Assembly (NCBI GenBank): GCA_039927815.1
Contig: JBDSUJ010000016.1
Location: 1-14,230 of the forward strand
Direction: 5' to 3'
DNA length: 14,230 bases
Source: Croceibacterium_A sp039927815
GTDB taxonomy: Bacteria; Pseudomonadota; Alphaproteobacteria; Sphingomonadales; Sphingomonadaceae
Shown here: positions 13,476-14,230 of the stretch, one piece after another
Layout of the letters: each line of letters starts with the position of its first letter
Numbering within the stretch: the stretch's first letter is position 1
Position numbers and translations under genes: made by a program
The notes under the pieces: generated by a model
Database searches by the model: none
What the model saw: only the letters and a program-made list of their open reading frames with translations
What the model was told of the DNA's origin: nothing

Positions 13476-14230
13476 TCAGACCGGCGCGGTCCCGGCCGTC
13501 GTCGTGCGGTACATCTCGCGGCGGTGGCCGTCGTAGTCGTTGGGGGCGAGGTGCATGGCGGTGCGGTTGTCCCACATGGCGACCATGCCCGCCTCCCACC
13601 GCAGCCGGCAGGTGAACGCCTGCTGGGTGCAGTGCGCGACCAGGAAATCGTAGATCGGACGCGCTTCCTGCGTGGTCATGCCTTCGAAGCCGACGGTGTA
13701 GGTGTCGCAGATGTAGACCGATTCCTCCCCGGTTTCGGGATGGGTGCGGACCAGCGGATGATAGCGGCCTTCGAGCCCGGCCTTCTTGGTCTCCTCGCTG
13801 GAGAACTCGATCGGCCGGTCGAGCAGGACAGACTGCGTTAGGTAATTGTTGCGCGCCGACATGTGCACCCGCAGCCGGCGCAGCAGATCCTGGTACGTAG
13901 GGCTGAGGTGCCGGAAGGCGAGCGCGCAATTGGCCCAGCTGGTGTCGCCGCCATAGGGCGGCACTTCGACACTGCGCAGCGTGGTGATCGCCGGCGGCTC
14001 GGGCAGGAACGGGCTGTCGGTATGCCACCCCCCGCCGAACAGGCTGGCGACTTTGGTGTCGGCTTCCTTGATGATCGGGTGCACGTCGCGGTGCCCGGGC
14101 ACGCCCTGGGTATAGGCGTCGACCGCGAACGGTCCGAGCCGGGCGCCGAACGCCTCATGCTCGGCGTGGGTCAGGTGCTGGTCCTTAAGGTACAGCATCT
14201 TGTGATGGTACAGCGCCTGCTTGAAATCCT
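13476..14230 (-). CDS. TauD/TfdA-family 2-oxoglutarate-dependent dioxygenase (N-terminal part outside window)
   Basis: This Fe(II)/2-oxoglutarate oxygenase is of the taurine/2,4-D/alkyl-sulfate dioxygenase family. The reading frame is open to the right edge and already in the fold there (DFKQALYHHKMLYLKDQHLT), so the ATG at 14198 is internal and the true start is outside. The iron ligands are visible: H-x-D in WHTDSPF (His codon 14022-14024, Asp codon 14016-14018) and the distal His in TAMHLAPNDYDG (codon 13551-13553). The 2-oxoglutarate-binding Arg is in HRREMYRTT. About 250 residues are present of a usual length near 280-300. The C-terminus ends shortly after the Arg motif, as usual. The substrate (sulfonate, aryloxyacid or other) cannot be told. 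It is convergent with the MAPEG gene. Confidence 0.92.
   Translation of the reverse strand, partial: DFKQALYHHKMLYLKDQHLTHAEHEAFGARLGPFAVDAYTQGVPGHRDVHPIIKEADTKVASLFGGGWHTDSPFLPEPPAITTLRSVEVPPYGGDTSWANCALAFRHLSPTYQDLLRRLRVHMSARNNYLTQSVLLDRPIEFSSEETKKAGLEGRYHPLVRTHPETGEESVYICDTYTVGFEGMTTQEARPIYDFLVAHCTQQAFTCRLRWEAGMVAMWDNRTAMHLAPNDYDGHRREMYRTTTAGTAPV

Overview
The window is about 65 % G+C, densely coded, and reads as an alphaproteobacterial chromosome, most likely a member of the Sphingomonadales. The best evidence for that is a tetrahydrofolate-dependent aryl O-demethylase of the LigM/DesA type (9419-10828). A glutathione S-transferase resembling the LigF β-etherase group and the abundance of lipoproteins and TonB-type genes fit the same picture. 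No rRNA, tRNA, CRISPR array, transposase or phage gene is visible. The longest stretch without a gene is about 250 bases (11888-12135).

Layout, left half. The 3' part of aspartokinase (lysC) runs off the left edge. It is followed on the + strand by a TonB-family energy transducer, a small lipoprotein with an internally duplicated glycine-zipper plus Asp/Asn-rich loop, and an L,D-transpeptidase. These last three are all cell-envelope genes. Next come a FabK/nitronate-monooxygenase-like flavoprotein and a LigF-like GST only 3 nt apart. After them is a translationally coupled pair: a four-helix DUF2231 membrane protein and a lipoprotein PQQ-type sugar (sorbosone-like) dehydrogenase.

Layout, middle. 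Three genes read leftwards: the ligM-like demethylase, an EstC-like α/β hydrolase, and a secreted protein of unknown function. A near-perfect intrinsic terminator separates the demethylase from the hydrolase and ends almost at the hydrolase ribosome-binding site. The hydrolase and the secreted protein overlap by ATGA. The demethylase is divergent from a VOC (glyoxalase-fold) gene. The 117-bp divergent region holds three consecutive inverted repeats that look like operator sites.

Layout, right half. After the VOC gene comes a GNAT acetyltransferase (TTG start). Overlapping the GNAT stop by ATGA is a 20-codon reading frame whose last 15 sense codons and stop are a diverged copy of the VOC gene's 3' end, with mostly synonymous differences. 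This is the scar of a second, now truncated VOC gene. A more A+T-rich spacer with three copies of an AGGGCGAC word follows. Then come an ArsR-family repressor and an SRPBCC/AHSA1 protein (a classic pair), and a MAPEG membrane protein. The window ends with a leftward TauD/TfdA-type 2-oxoglutarate dioxygenase cut by the right edge.

Together the accessory part (about 3.9-14.2 kb) looks like a catabolic and detoxification neighbourhood: aryl O-demethylation, ether or electrophile handling by GST and MAPEG, ester hydrolysis, flavin and PQQ oxidation, and an Fe(II) dioxygenase. The individual reactions other than the demethylase are inferred from family only. I did not find a clearly new system. 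The most unusual items are the VOC scar behind the GNAT gene, the stacked palindromes at the demethylase promoter, and the terminator abutting the hydrolase ribosome-binding site.
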